Positions 7,232-15,700 of a stretch of DNA of 64,000 bases are shown here, in pieces. The notes beneath the pieces are model-generated. The model made no database searches. It saw nothing but the letters and a program-made list of their open reading frames with translations, and had not been told where the DNA came from. Source of the DNA: Actinomadura syzygii (GTDB taxonomy: Bacteria > Actinomycetota > Actinomycetes > Streptosporangiales > Streptosporangiaceae); the NCBI RefSeq assembly GCF_008085905.1, contig NZ_VSFF01000002.1:496001-560000 (forward strand). The letters are read 5' to 3'. Position numbers and translations under genes: made by a program. The stretch's first letter is position 1. Every line of letters begins with the position of its first letter.

Positions 7232-9667
7232 ATGAGCGGGGCCATGCCGGGGGAGCTGCGGGACGCCGGGGTCACCCGCCGGGAGGCCGAGGTGTTCTGG
7301 CTGGTCGGAGACCGGCTCGGCAACCGGGAGATCGCCGACCGGCTGCGGCTGTCGGAGCGGACGGTGGAGAGCCACGTGTCGGCGCTGCTCCGCAAGTTCG
7401 GCGCGGGCACGCGGAAGGCGCTGGTCGAGCGCGCCGGGCGGCTGCGGCTCCGGGACCGCGCGCTGCCGCTGCCGCTGTCGTCCTTCGTCGGCCGGGAGCG
7501 CGAACTCGGCGAGCTGGCCGGGCTCGTCGCGAAGCACCGGCTGGTGACGCTCACCGGCCCGGCAGGGATCGGCAAGACCCGCGTGGCGCTGCACCTGGCG
7601 CACACGACGACCGCGCTTCCGCGCGCCGTGCTCGTCGACCTGGCGTCGGTGCCGCCCGGCCATGCGGTGGAACGCTCCTTCGCGGACGCGCTCGGCGTGG
7701 AGGGCGGCGGCCGGGGGATCGGGCCGCTGATCCGCGCCGCGGTGCGGGCGCGGCCGTACTGGCTCGTCGTCGACAACTGCGAGCACGTCACGGCGCCGAC
7801 GGCGGCGCTGGTCGCCGGGCTGCTGGCCGAGGCGGGAGAGCTGCGCGTCCTCGCGACCGGGCACGGGCCGCTCGGCGTGGCGGGGGAGGTGGTGTACGAG
7901 GTCCCGCCGCTGTCGTCCGGGGCGGCGGACGACGACGCCGACGCGGTTCTGGCCGCGCCCGCCGTCCGGCTCTTCCTCGACCGGGCGACGGCCGCCGCGC
8001 CCGGATTCACCGGCACTCGGGCGGACGCCGCCCGGATCGCGCAGATCTGCCGGGGCCTGGACGGCCTGCCGCTCGCCATCGAACTCGCCGCCGCGCGGAT
8101 CAGGGCGTTCACCCCGGCCGAGCTGCTCGACCGGCTGGACGACCGGTTCGCGCTGCTGACCGGCGGGGCGCGTCCCGGCCGGCACCGCACCCTGGAGGAG
8201 GCGCTGCGCTGGAGCCACGACCTCCTCGACGCCGACGAGCGGCTGCTCCTCGAACGCTGCTCGGTGTTCCCGCACGAGTTCGACTACGACACCGCGCTCA
8301 AGGTGCTGGCCTGGCCGCCGCTGACCGAGGACGACCTCGCGCGGGTCTTCCCCCGGCTGCTCGACCGGTCGCTCGTCGCGCTGCGCCGCCGCGGCGACAC
8401 CACCCGGTACCGGCTGCTCGACAGCGTCCGCCGGTTCGCGCGGCGCGGCCTCGCCGAGCGCGGCGAGGACGCCGAGGCCCGTGACCGGCACGCGCGCCAC
8501 CACCTGGAGCACGCCGTGGCGCTGGTCCCCGACCTGCGCGGCCGGGACCAGCACGCCGCGCTGCGCTGGTTCGACCACCGGTGGACCGACCTGCGGACGG
8601 CCGTCCGCCGCACCCTCGACGCCGGTGACACCGCCGCCGCCTGGCGGTTCCTCGCCGGGATCGGCACCGGCTGGGAGGTGCTCGGCGCGCGCGGCGAGCT
8701 GTTCGACTGGCTGGACGCGCTGCTCGACCGCCCGCTCCCGGACGGCGCGGCGGGCGCGCGTGCCGCCGTCGCCTGCTGCGTCCTGTTCTGCTACCAGGAC
8801 ACCGGGCGGGCGCGCGAGTTCGCCTCGCTCGCGTCGGCCCGCGCCGCGGACGGCGAGGACCGCGCGCTCGCCGACCTCGTCCTCGGCTGGACGGCGATCC
8901 ACGGCAGCGACCGCGACGCGGCGGCGGAGCACCTGGAGCGCGCCGTCGCGGGCTTCGCGCGGCTGGGCGACGAGTGGCACCGGGCGCTGCTTCTGTCGTT
9001 GCTCGGGCTCAACGCGTCCGACACGCGGACGTCGGTCGACCTGCAGAGCGCCGCCGCCGACCTGTTCGGCCGCCTCGGAGACCACGTCAAACGCGCCAAC
9101 TGCCTCAACCACATGGCGCACACCGTCATCCAGGACGGCGCCCGCCTCGACGAGGCCCGCGCCTGGCTGGACGAGGCCGCCGAACTCGCCCTGCGCGCCG
9201 GAAACGAGCACGAACGCCTGCACGCCGAGCTGCACCGGACGAGCCTCGCCCGGCACCGCGCCGACCACGCGGCGGCGGAGGCCGGGTTCACCGAACTGCT
9301 GCCCGACTTCCTGCGGATCGGCGACCTGCGCTGCGCGACCCGCTGCCACTTCGGCCTCGGCCTGACCGCCGCGGCGACCGGCGACCACGCGCGGGCGCGG
9401 ACGCTGCTGCGCGCGGGCGCCGCCACCGGCCTCGCCACCCGCGACCAGCGCCTCATCGGGACGGGCCTGCGGCTGCTCGCCGGGACCGAGCACGCGCTCG
9501 GACGCCCCGTCCGCGCCGCCGAACTCCTCGCCGCCGCGCCGGACCCCGCACCGGACGACCCGCTCCTCGCCGCGCTGCGAACCGAACTCGGCGAAGCGGC
9601 GTTCGCGGCGGCCACGGCCACCGGGCGGCGGACGCCCGTCCCCCGCCTCCTGGAAGCACTGAGCTGA
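7232..9667 (+). CDS. Large LuxR-type regulator with STAND ATPase and TPR region
   Basis: 811 aa from the ATG at 7232 with GGAGG just upstream. Unusually for LuxR proteins the helix-turn-helix is at the N-terminus: LTRREAEVFWL-like start, then NREIADRLRLSERTVESHVS (residues about 30-55). Next is an AfsR/NB-ARC-like ATPase with Walker A GPAGIGKTR (about 108-116), a Walker-B-like WLVVDNCEH (about 176) and GLPLAIELAAARIR (about 280). The last 350 residues are Ala/Leu/Arg-rich helical repeats (TPR-like). Proteins of this type switch transcription in response to a ligand or partner bound by the helical region. The target is unknown; the divergent rhodanese operon is the nearest candidate. Confidence 0.85.
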   Translation: MSGAMPGELRDAGVTRREAEVFWLVGDRLGNREIADRLRLSERTVESHVSALLRKFGAGTRKALVERAGRLRLRDRALPLPLSSFVGRERELGELAGLVAKHRLVTLTGPAGIGKTRVALHLAHTTTALPRAVLVDLASVPPGHAVERSFADALGVEGGGRGIGPLIRAAVRARPYWLVVDNCEHVTAPTAALVAGLLAEAGELRVLATGHGPLGVAGEVVYEVPPLSSGAADDDADAVLAAPAVRLFLDRATAAAPGFTGTRADAARIAQICRGLDGLPLAIELAAARIRAFTPAELLDRLDDRFALLTGGARPGRHRTLEEALRWSHDLLDADERLLLERCSVFPHEFDYDTALKVLAWPPLTEDDLARVFPRLLDRSLVALRRRGDTTRYRLLDSVRRFARRGLAERGEDAEARDRHARHHLEHAVALVPDLRGRDQHAALRWFDHRWTDLRTAVRRTLDAGDTAAAWRFLAGIGTGWEVLGARGELFDWLDALLDRPLPDGAAGARAAVACCVLFCYQDTGRAREFASLASARAADGEDRALADLVLGWTAIHGSDRDAAAEHLERAVAGFARLGDEWHRALLLSLLGLNASDTRTSVDLQSAAADLFGRLGDHVKRANCLNHMAHTVIQDGARLDEARAWLDEAAELALRAGNEHERLHAELHRTSLARHRADHAAAEAGFTELLPDFLRIGDLRCATRCHFGLGLTAAATGDHARARTLLRAGAATGLATRDQRLIGTGLRLLAGTEHALGRPVRAAELLAAAPDPAPDDPLLAALRTELGEAAFAAATATGRRTPVPRLLEALS

Positions 9668-9742
9668 CGGCCGCCGTCGCAACGGTTCGGCGTTGACGCG
9701 CTCGGCTGGAACCGGTTGGCGCGAGAGCTTCGGCGGGCGTTC

Positions 9743-9762
9743 CGGCCGCGTATACGCGGCCG
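9743..9762. promoter_or_regulatory. 20-bp perfect palindrome upstream of the phospholipase gene
   Basis: A perfect palindrome centred on GTATAC with CGGCCGC arms, 69 bp before the phosphoesterase start. The position and symmetry suit an operator for a dimeric regulator; the preceding LuxR-ATPase regulator is one possible binder. Seen directly; function is inferred. Confidence 0.4.
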
Positions 9763-9831
9763 CCACCGGCGGCCATGACGATCTTTCGGGATTCGGACGC
9801 CCCGAACCGTCTCGTCGCCGGGAGGCACGGT

Positions 9832-11868
9832 ATGAGCGAGGTCAGCCGCCGGAGGTTCCTGCAATTGGCCGGGGGGATGACGGCGCTCTCCGCGCTGCCC
9901 CAGAGCATCGCGCGAGCGGTCGAGATCCCGGCGGACCGCCGCACGGGCACCCTCCGCGACGTGGAGCACATCGTCGTCCTGATGCAGGAGAACCGCTCGT
10001 TCGACCACTATCTCGGGACGCTCGCGGGCGTGCGCGGCCTCGGCGACCCCCGGCCGGTCGTCCGGCCCGACGGGAAGCCGATCTTCCACCAGCCGGACGG
10101 GACGGCGGACGTCCTGCCCTTCCACCCCGAGGTGGACGACCTCGGGATGCGCTACCTGTACGGCCTCCCGCACGGCCGGAACGACGGGCACCAGGCGTTC
10201 AACAACGGCAAGTACGACCGGTGGATCGCGGCGAAGTCGAAATACACGATGGCCTATCTCGACCGGGACGACATCCCGTTCCACTTCGCGCTGGCCGACG
10301 CGTTCACCGTCTGCGACGCCTACCACTGCTCCTATCTAGGCGCGACCGACCCGAACCGCTATTACATGCTCACCGGCCACACCGGAAACGACGGCGCGGG
10401 CGGCGGTCCTGTCCTCGGCAACGAGGAGAAAGGGTACGGGTGGACCACCTATCCGGAGCGCCTGGAGAAGGCGGGCGTCTCCTGGAAGGTCTACCAGGAC
10501 GAGGGAACCGGCCTGGACGCCGCAGGCGGTTGGGGCTGGACCGGCGACGCGTTTATCGGCAACTACGGCGACAACTCGCTGCTGTACTTCGACAACTACC
10601 GCAACGCCCGCCCCGGCGACCCGCTCTACGAGAAGGCGCGCACCGGCACCAAGGCCGCCAAGGGCGAAAGCTACTTCGCCATTCTCGAAGACGACGTGAA
10701 GAAGGGGCGGCTCCCGCAGATCTCCTGGATTCCCGCGCCTGAGGCGTACAGCGAGCACTCCAACTGGCCGTCCAACTACGGCGCCTGGTACATCGCCAGG
10801 GTCCTGGACGCGCTGACCGCGAACCCCGAGGTCTGGAGCCGGACCGTCCTGATCGTCACCTACGACGAGAACGACGGCTTCTTCGACCACGTCGTCCCGC
10901 CGTACCCGCCGCTGCCCGGCACCGCGAGCGCGTCCACCGCCGACACCGCCACGGAGCACTTCCCCGGCGGCGGCGGATACGTGGCCGGGCCGTACGGGCT
11001 CGGCCCGCGCGTGCCGACGTTCGCCGTCTCGCCGTGGAGCAAGGGCGGCTGGGTCTGCTCGCAGACCTTCGACCACACCTCGATCCTCCAGTTCATGGAA
11101 CGCCGCTTCGGGGTGCGCGAACCGAACATCTCGCCCTGGCGCCGCGCCGTCTGCGGCGACCTGACCAGCGCGTTCGACTTCTCCCGCGCGCAGCCGCGGC
11201 CCGCCGGGCTGCCCGGCACCGACGGCTACCTCCCGCCGGACCGCGACCGGCACGCCACCTTCTACCCGGCGGTTCCGGGCACCGCGCAGCCGCTCGGGCA
11301 GGAGCGCGGCCGCCGCTACACCCGTCCGCTGCCGTACGACCTGGACGTCGGCGACACGGTCGCGGCGGGCCGCGTCACCCTGCGGTTCGCCGCCAAGGCC
11401 GGAGCGGGCGCGTGCTTCTACGTCACCGCCGCCGGCCAGGACCCGCGCACCTACACGGTCGAGCCCGACCGCGCCCTCACCGGGACGTGGACCGGCGACG
11501 CCTACGACATCTCCGCGCGCGGCCCGAACGGCTTCCACCGCCGTTTCGCCGGACGGACGGACACCCCGCTCGCCGTCGAAGCGCATATCGAGAACGACTG
11601 GATCCGGCTGGCGCTCCTCAACAAGAGCGCGAAACCGGTCGAATTCACGATCGGCGACGGATACGGCGACGGACATGGGGCCCGGCCCAAGAAGGTCAGG
11701 GTCCGGCCGGGCGGGCGCGCGAACCACCGCGTGCCGACCGCGCGCAGTTCGCACTGGTACGACCTCACCGTCACCTGCGACGCCGACGCCGCCTTCGTCC
11801 GCCGCCTGGCCGGTCACCTGGAGACCGGTCGCCCCGGCCTCACCGACCCGGCCGTCAAAATTCGCTAA
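9832..11868 (+). CDS. Tat-exported phosphocholine-type phospholipase C (phosphoesterase)
   Basis: 678 aa from the ATG at 9832, which has GGAGG 6 bp upstream; an ATG 57 bp earlier lacks one. The N-terminus is a Tat signal, SRRRFLQLAGG. The catalytic phosphoesterase domain shows EHIVVLMQENRSFDHYLG, SYLGATDPNRYYMLTGHTG, VTYDENDGFFDHV and VPTFAVSPWSKGG, all hallmarks of the acid phosphatase/PLC family. Two small beta domains follow (about residues 490-670), as in non-haemolytic PLCs. It is exported and cleaves phospholipid head groups or recovers phosphate. It sits 35 bp from a methyltransferase gene and 850 bp from the end of the Tc toxin operon; a joint role in attacking eukaryotic membranes is possible but unproven. 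Confidence 0.9.
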   Translation: MSEVSRRRFLQLAGGMTALSALPQSIARAVEIPADRRTGTLRDVEHIVVLMQENRSFDHYLGTLAGVRGLGDPRPVVRPDGKPIFHQPDGTADVLPFHPEVDDLGMRYLYGLPHGRNDGHQAFNNGKYDRWIAAKSKYTMAYLDRDDIPFHFALADAFTVCDAYHCSYLGATDPNRYYMLTGHTGNDGAGGGPVLGNEEKGYGWTTYPERLEKAGVSWKVYQDEGTGLDAAGGWGWTGDAFIGNYGDNSLLYFDNYRNARPGDPLYEKARTGTKAAKGESYFAILEDDVKKGRLPQISWIPAPEAYSEHSNWPSNYGAWYIARVLDALTANPEVWSRTVLIVTYDENDGFFDHVVPPYPPLPGTASASTADTATEHFPGGGGYVAGPYGLGPRVPTFAVSPWSKGGWVCSQTFDHTSILQFMERRFGVREPNISPWRRAVCGDLTSAFDFSRAQPRPAGLPGTDGYLPPDRDRHATFYPAVPGTAQPLGQERGRRYTRPLPYDLDVGDTVAAGRVTLRFAAKAGAGACFYVTAAGQDPRTYTVEPDRALTGTWTGDAYDISARGPNGFHRRFAGRTDTPLAVEAHIENDWIRLALLNKSAKPVEFTIGDGYGDGHGARPKKVRVRPGGRANHRVPTARSSHWYDLTVTCDADAAFVRRLAGHLETGRPGLTDPAVKIR

Positions 11869-11902
11869 CTCCGGAAGCCACCGGCGACTTATTCTCGCCA
11901 CC

Positions 11903-12715
11903 ATGACCGAACCCGACCACAATTCCATCAACAAGGCGCTCTGGGACGAGCTGGTCCCCATACACGTCGCCAGCGACTTCTACGACGTGCCCGGCTTCAA
12001 GGCGGGCAACCAGACGCTGCGGGACTTCGAGCTGGACGAGGTCGGCGACGTCAAAGGCCGCAGCCTCGTCCACCTGCAATGCCATTTCGGATTGGACACC
12101 CTCTCCTGGGCCCGCCAGGGCGCCGAGGTCACCGGGCTGGACTTCTCCGGCAAGGCCGTCGAGGCGGCTCGCGCCGTTGCCGAGGAGGCGGGGCTCCCCG
12201 CGCGTTTCGTCACGTCCGACGTCTACGACGCGGCGGCCGCCCTCGGGGAGACCTACGACATCGTCTACACGGGCCTCGGCGCTTTGTGCTGGCTGCCCGA
12301 CCTCGACCGGTGGGCCGATGTCGTCGCGTCGCTGCTGCGCCCCGGCGGGTTCCTTTATCTCGCCGAATTCCATCCTTTCGCCGACACCCTCGACGACGCG
12401 GAAGGCCGGACGGTCGTCCTCGACTATTTCCTCGACGGCCCGCGGATCTGGGACGAGCCCGAGACCGGCAGTTACGCCGACCCGGACACGCCCGTCCAGA
12501 ACAGCCGGTCGGTCGAGTTCGTCCACGGGCTGGGCGAGGTCGTCTCGGCCCTCACCGGCGCCGGGCTCCGCATCGAATTCCTCCATGAGCACGACTACAC
12601 GCTCTGGCAGCGGTTCGCCGTGCTGGAACGGCACGGCACCGTTTACCGTCTTCCCGAAGGCCACCCCCGGCTGCCGCTGATGTATTCGATCCGGGCCACG
12701 AAACCCTCTCCCTGA
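11903..12715 (+). CDS. Class I SAM-dependent methyltransferase
   Basis: 270 aa from the ATG at 11903. The Rossmann core is complete, with a modified motif I VHLQCHFGLDT (about residues 52-62), motif II EVTGLDFSGKAV, and the later motifs PARFVTSDVYD and DIVYTGLGALCWLPDL. The C-terminal part (DYTLWQRFAVLER ... PLMYSIRATKP) matches the common actinobacterial family of unassigned small-molecule methyltransferases. Its substrate is unknown. It follows the phospholipase gene by 34 bp and may be cotranscribed with it. Its stop is only 1 bp from the stop of the convergent TcA gene, so the two transcripts must overlap or share a terminator. Confidence 0.85.
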   Translation: MTEPDHNSINKALWDELVPIHVASDFYDVPGFKAGNQTLRDFELDEVGDVKGRSLVHLQCHFGLDTLSWARQGAEVTGLDFSGKAVEAARAVAEEAGLPARFVTSDVYDAAAALGETYDIVYTGLGALCWLPDLDRWADVVASLLRPGGFLYLAEFHPFADTLDDAEGRTVVLDYFLDGPRIWDEPETGSYADPDTPVQNSRSVEFVHGLGEVVSALTGAGLRIEFLHEHDYTLWQRFAVLERHGTVYRLPEGHPRLPLMYSIRATKPSP

Positions 12716-12716
12716 T

Positions 12717-15700
12717 CTAGTGCCTCCCGGCGTGTTGCTCGGTCGTGTAGGTGCAGAGGAGGTGAAGGGCGGTGATGCCGCCCGGGACGTCCGGGAAGAC
12801 CAGTTCGGCGGACGGGTGCGGCCGCACCGGAAGGTCGACGTCGACGACGCCGTGGAAGAGGCACGGCCATTCCGCGCTCGCCACGCAGTCGACCGGGACT
12901 CCGGAGCACGAGCACGGCTCGTCCGGACGGTGCCCGTGATGGGCGTGGAACACGGCGGGCAGGAGAGACCGGCAGCCCGGCTCGTCCAGCTCAGCGAACA
13001 GCTCGACCCGGGTGACGCGCAGGTCGCAGCCGCCGGGGACGTACGGGAACAGCTCCCTGGTCAGCCGCAGCGGCAGCCGGTGCCCCGGCCGCTGGAGGCG
13101 GTACCAGTCGTCGGGCAGGTCGCGCCGGACGTCCACGAGTCGGACCCCGGCGCCGGGGAGTCGGTGCGCGGCGGCGGCGCGGGCGGCGGTGCGCAGGACG
13201 TCGCCGCCCTCCCGTGACGTGTAGTTGAGCAGCATGACGACGTCGCTGACGCTGGCGAGCGGGAACCGGTTGTCCTCCGGCGGAAGCTCGACCCGCCACC
13301 GGCTGACCGCGCCGCGGAACTCGAACGGCAGGTACCGCTCGTCGCGGAAGTTCAGCTCGAACATCCCCGAGTCGTTCTGCCCGCTGGACGTGGCGATGGC
13401 CTCCGTCGCGTCGTAGGCGTGGACGATCCGCGGGTCGTCCGGCCCGGCGTCGTACCCCGCGGCCGGAGCAGGCCCCGAGGCGCAGCACTCCCCGCAGGCG
13501 CACGGGCAGGCGCGCGGCGTCCCCCCGCCGGTGCACCGGCACGGGACCGGCGCGCCCGGAGCACGGGCGGCGTCGCAGCACGGGGCGGGCGCGTCGCGCA
13601 GGGACGGTTCGACGCGGGTCTGGCTGCTGAGCAGGGTCAGGCGGCAGTTGACGCTCGTGTACGGCCCGACGACGCACGGGATCGTCAGCGTGACGTTCCT
13701 GATCCGCCGCATGTAATGGCCGGGATGGTCGAGGTCGAGGAGCCATTCCGGGATCTCGATCTCGCAGTACCCGGTCTGCTGGAGCTGGAGGAACGCCACC
13801 GGGAATTCGGCGCGCAGCGACAGATGGCGGGCCAGCTCGTACTCGCGGCAGTTCTCCTCGACGTAGGCGGTCTCGATCTCGCGCAGCGCCAGGTGCAGGC
13901 GGTCACCGGCGAGGAGCCCCTCGCGCAGCGTGTCCCAACCGGGGGAGGGCAGCTCGGGCGCCGGGGTGCCGCGCTCGTGGACGAAGGCCCGCCGCGCCCG
14001 CCGGGCGAGCCGCAGCGCGAGGTCGTAGTGCCGCCGGTGCAGCGCCGCCGTCTCCCGTTGCAGGTGCAGGTACAGCTCGGCGCTGGAGAACCGGTCGCGC
14101 AGGTAGTCCTGGACCTCGCGGGTGTTCTCGATCTGCCGCTCCTGGACCTCCAGGTCGCGGAGCGCCGCGTCGCGGTGCCGCTCGGCCGCGAGGATCTGCC
14201 GCTCGATCTGCTGGAGCTCGACGCCGATCACCTGGACCTGGTGGCGCCACTCGTCCTCGCGGCGCTGCCAGCCGCCCTCGGTCAGGCTGAGGCCGCCGGT
14301 CGTGTTCGCGTTCTCCGCGACCTGGGCGAGGATCCGCGCGGCCGTGCTGAACCCCGCCGCGAGCTTGTTGCCCAGCGGGAACTGGTTGAACTGGAGCGGG
14401 GTGCCCGCGATCCCGGCGACGCCGAGCCAGAAGTCGGGCGTCATGCCGAGGCCCTGCGCGACGGCCTCGGAGACGTTCCCCGCGATCCGCGACGCCGTCG
14501 ACACCACCGTCATCGCCTCGTACCCCAGCTCGCCCGCGTTGTTGCCCGCCCGCAGCAGCGCCTGGTTGTAGGCCAGCCGGGTCAGCGCGCCCTGCTTCGT
14601 CTTCTGCAGCGCCTGCACCTGCCAGTCGGCCTCCCGCCACTGGAGCTGCCGCGTCCGCAGGCCCAGCTCGGCGAGCTGCCGCTCGTGCGCGGTGCGGAGC
14701 GAGGCGAGGGCCTCGGCGTCCCCCTTCTCGTAGGCGGTGAGCAGGGACGCGCCGAGCCCGCGGACCTCGCCCGCGAGGTCCAGCGCCTTCTGCATCAGGT
14801 AGGTGAACCGGTACGGGCCGATCGGGCCGTGGCAGGCCGTCCCGTCGCAGCCGTCCGCGCACGGGTCGGCCGGGTCGGCGGTCACGTCCGGGCCGCGGCG
14901 CAGCCGGTGCGCGTCGATGTCGTGCCGGACGAGCGCGAGCCGGTCGCCGACCCGCTCGTACAGGGCGAGCAGGCGGGGGTTCAGCGGCGCGGGCCGCGGC
15001 ACGAAGTCCGCGAGCCCGACGTGGGCGCCGCCGGGCTCGCCGGAGATCCGGCGCGGTGACGGGCCGAGCAGCCGGGCCAGCACGTCGAACAGGACGCGGG
15101 CCTGCCGCGCGCTCTCCAGGTCGCCGCGCGCGAACGCGGCGTCCGCGGCCTGCGCGAGTGTCTCCGCGAAGGACAGCAGCACGTCCCGGCGGCGCGCCGC
15201 TTCGGAGTCGGAGTCGCCCGGACGCCACGTGTTGTCGGCGTCCAGCGGCCGGTGCGCGAGGCCGTACCAGGCGAGCGCCGCCTCGTGCCGGCAGTGCGCG
15301 CGCAGCGCGCCCGCGACGGCCGTCGCGACCGGGAACGGCGACAGCGGCAGCAGCGGCGCTCCCGGCGGGCGCATCGTGAAGTACGGGTAGGCGGCCATCC
15401 CGCCCGGCAGCGGAATGGGGGGCGTGTCGGGCGCGGTGACCAGGGGCAGGACGACCGCGTCGTCCAGGGGCAGGTCGTAGCGGAAGCCCGGCGCCGTGGG
15501 GTCGGTGTGGCCGACCGGCGGCGTGGCGTCGGGGACGGAGAAGCGGAGGGCGTCGTCCGTCCGGCCCTCGAACACGAGCCGCGCGACGCCCCGGCCGGGA
15601 CGCAGCCGCACCGCCTCGGCGCTGCGCCGGGGCGGCTCGAACCGCCCGTCCCGGACCCGGCACCAGTGCAGGTGCGCGACCCGCGCCGGGGGCCAGCGCA

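Noticed and set aside
6731..9766. Long upstream extension of the SnoaL-like reading frame
   Set aside because: The open frame runs antisense through the LuxR-ATPase gene; coding character and a sensible start exist only at 6730.
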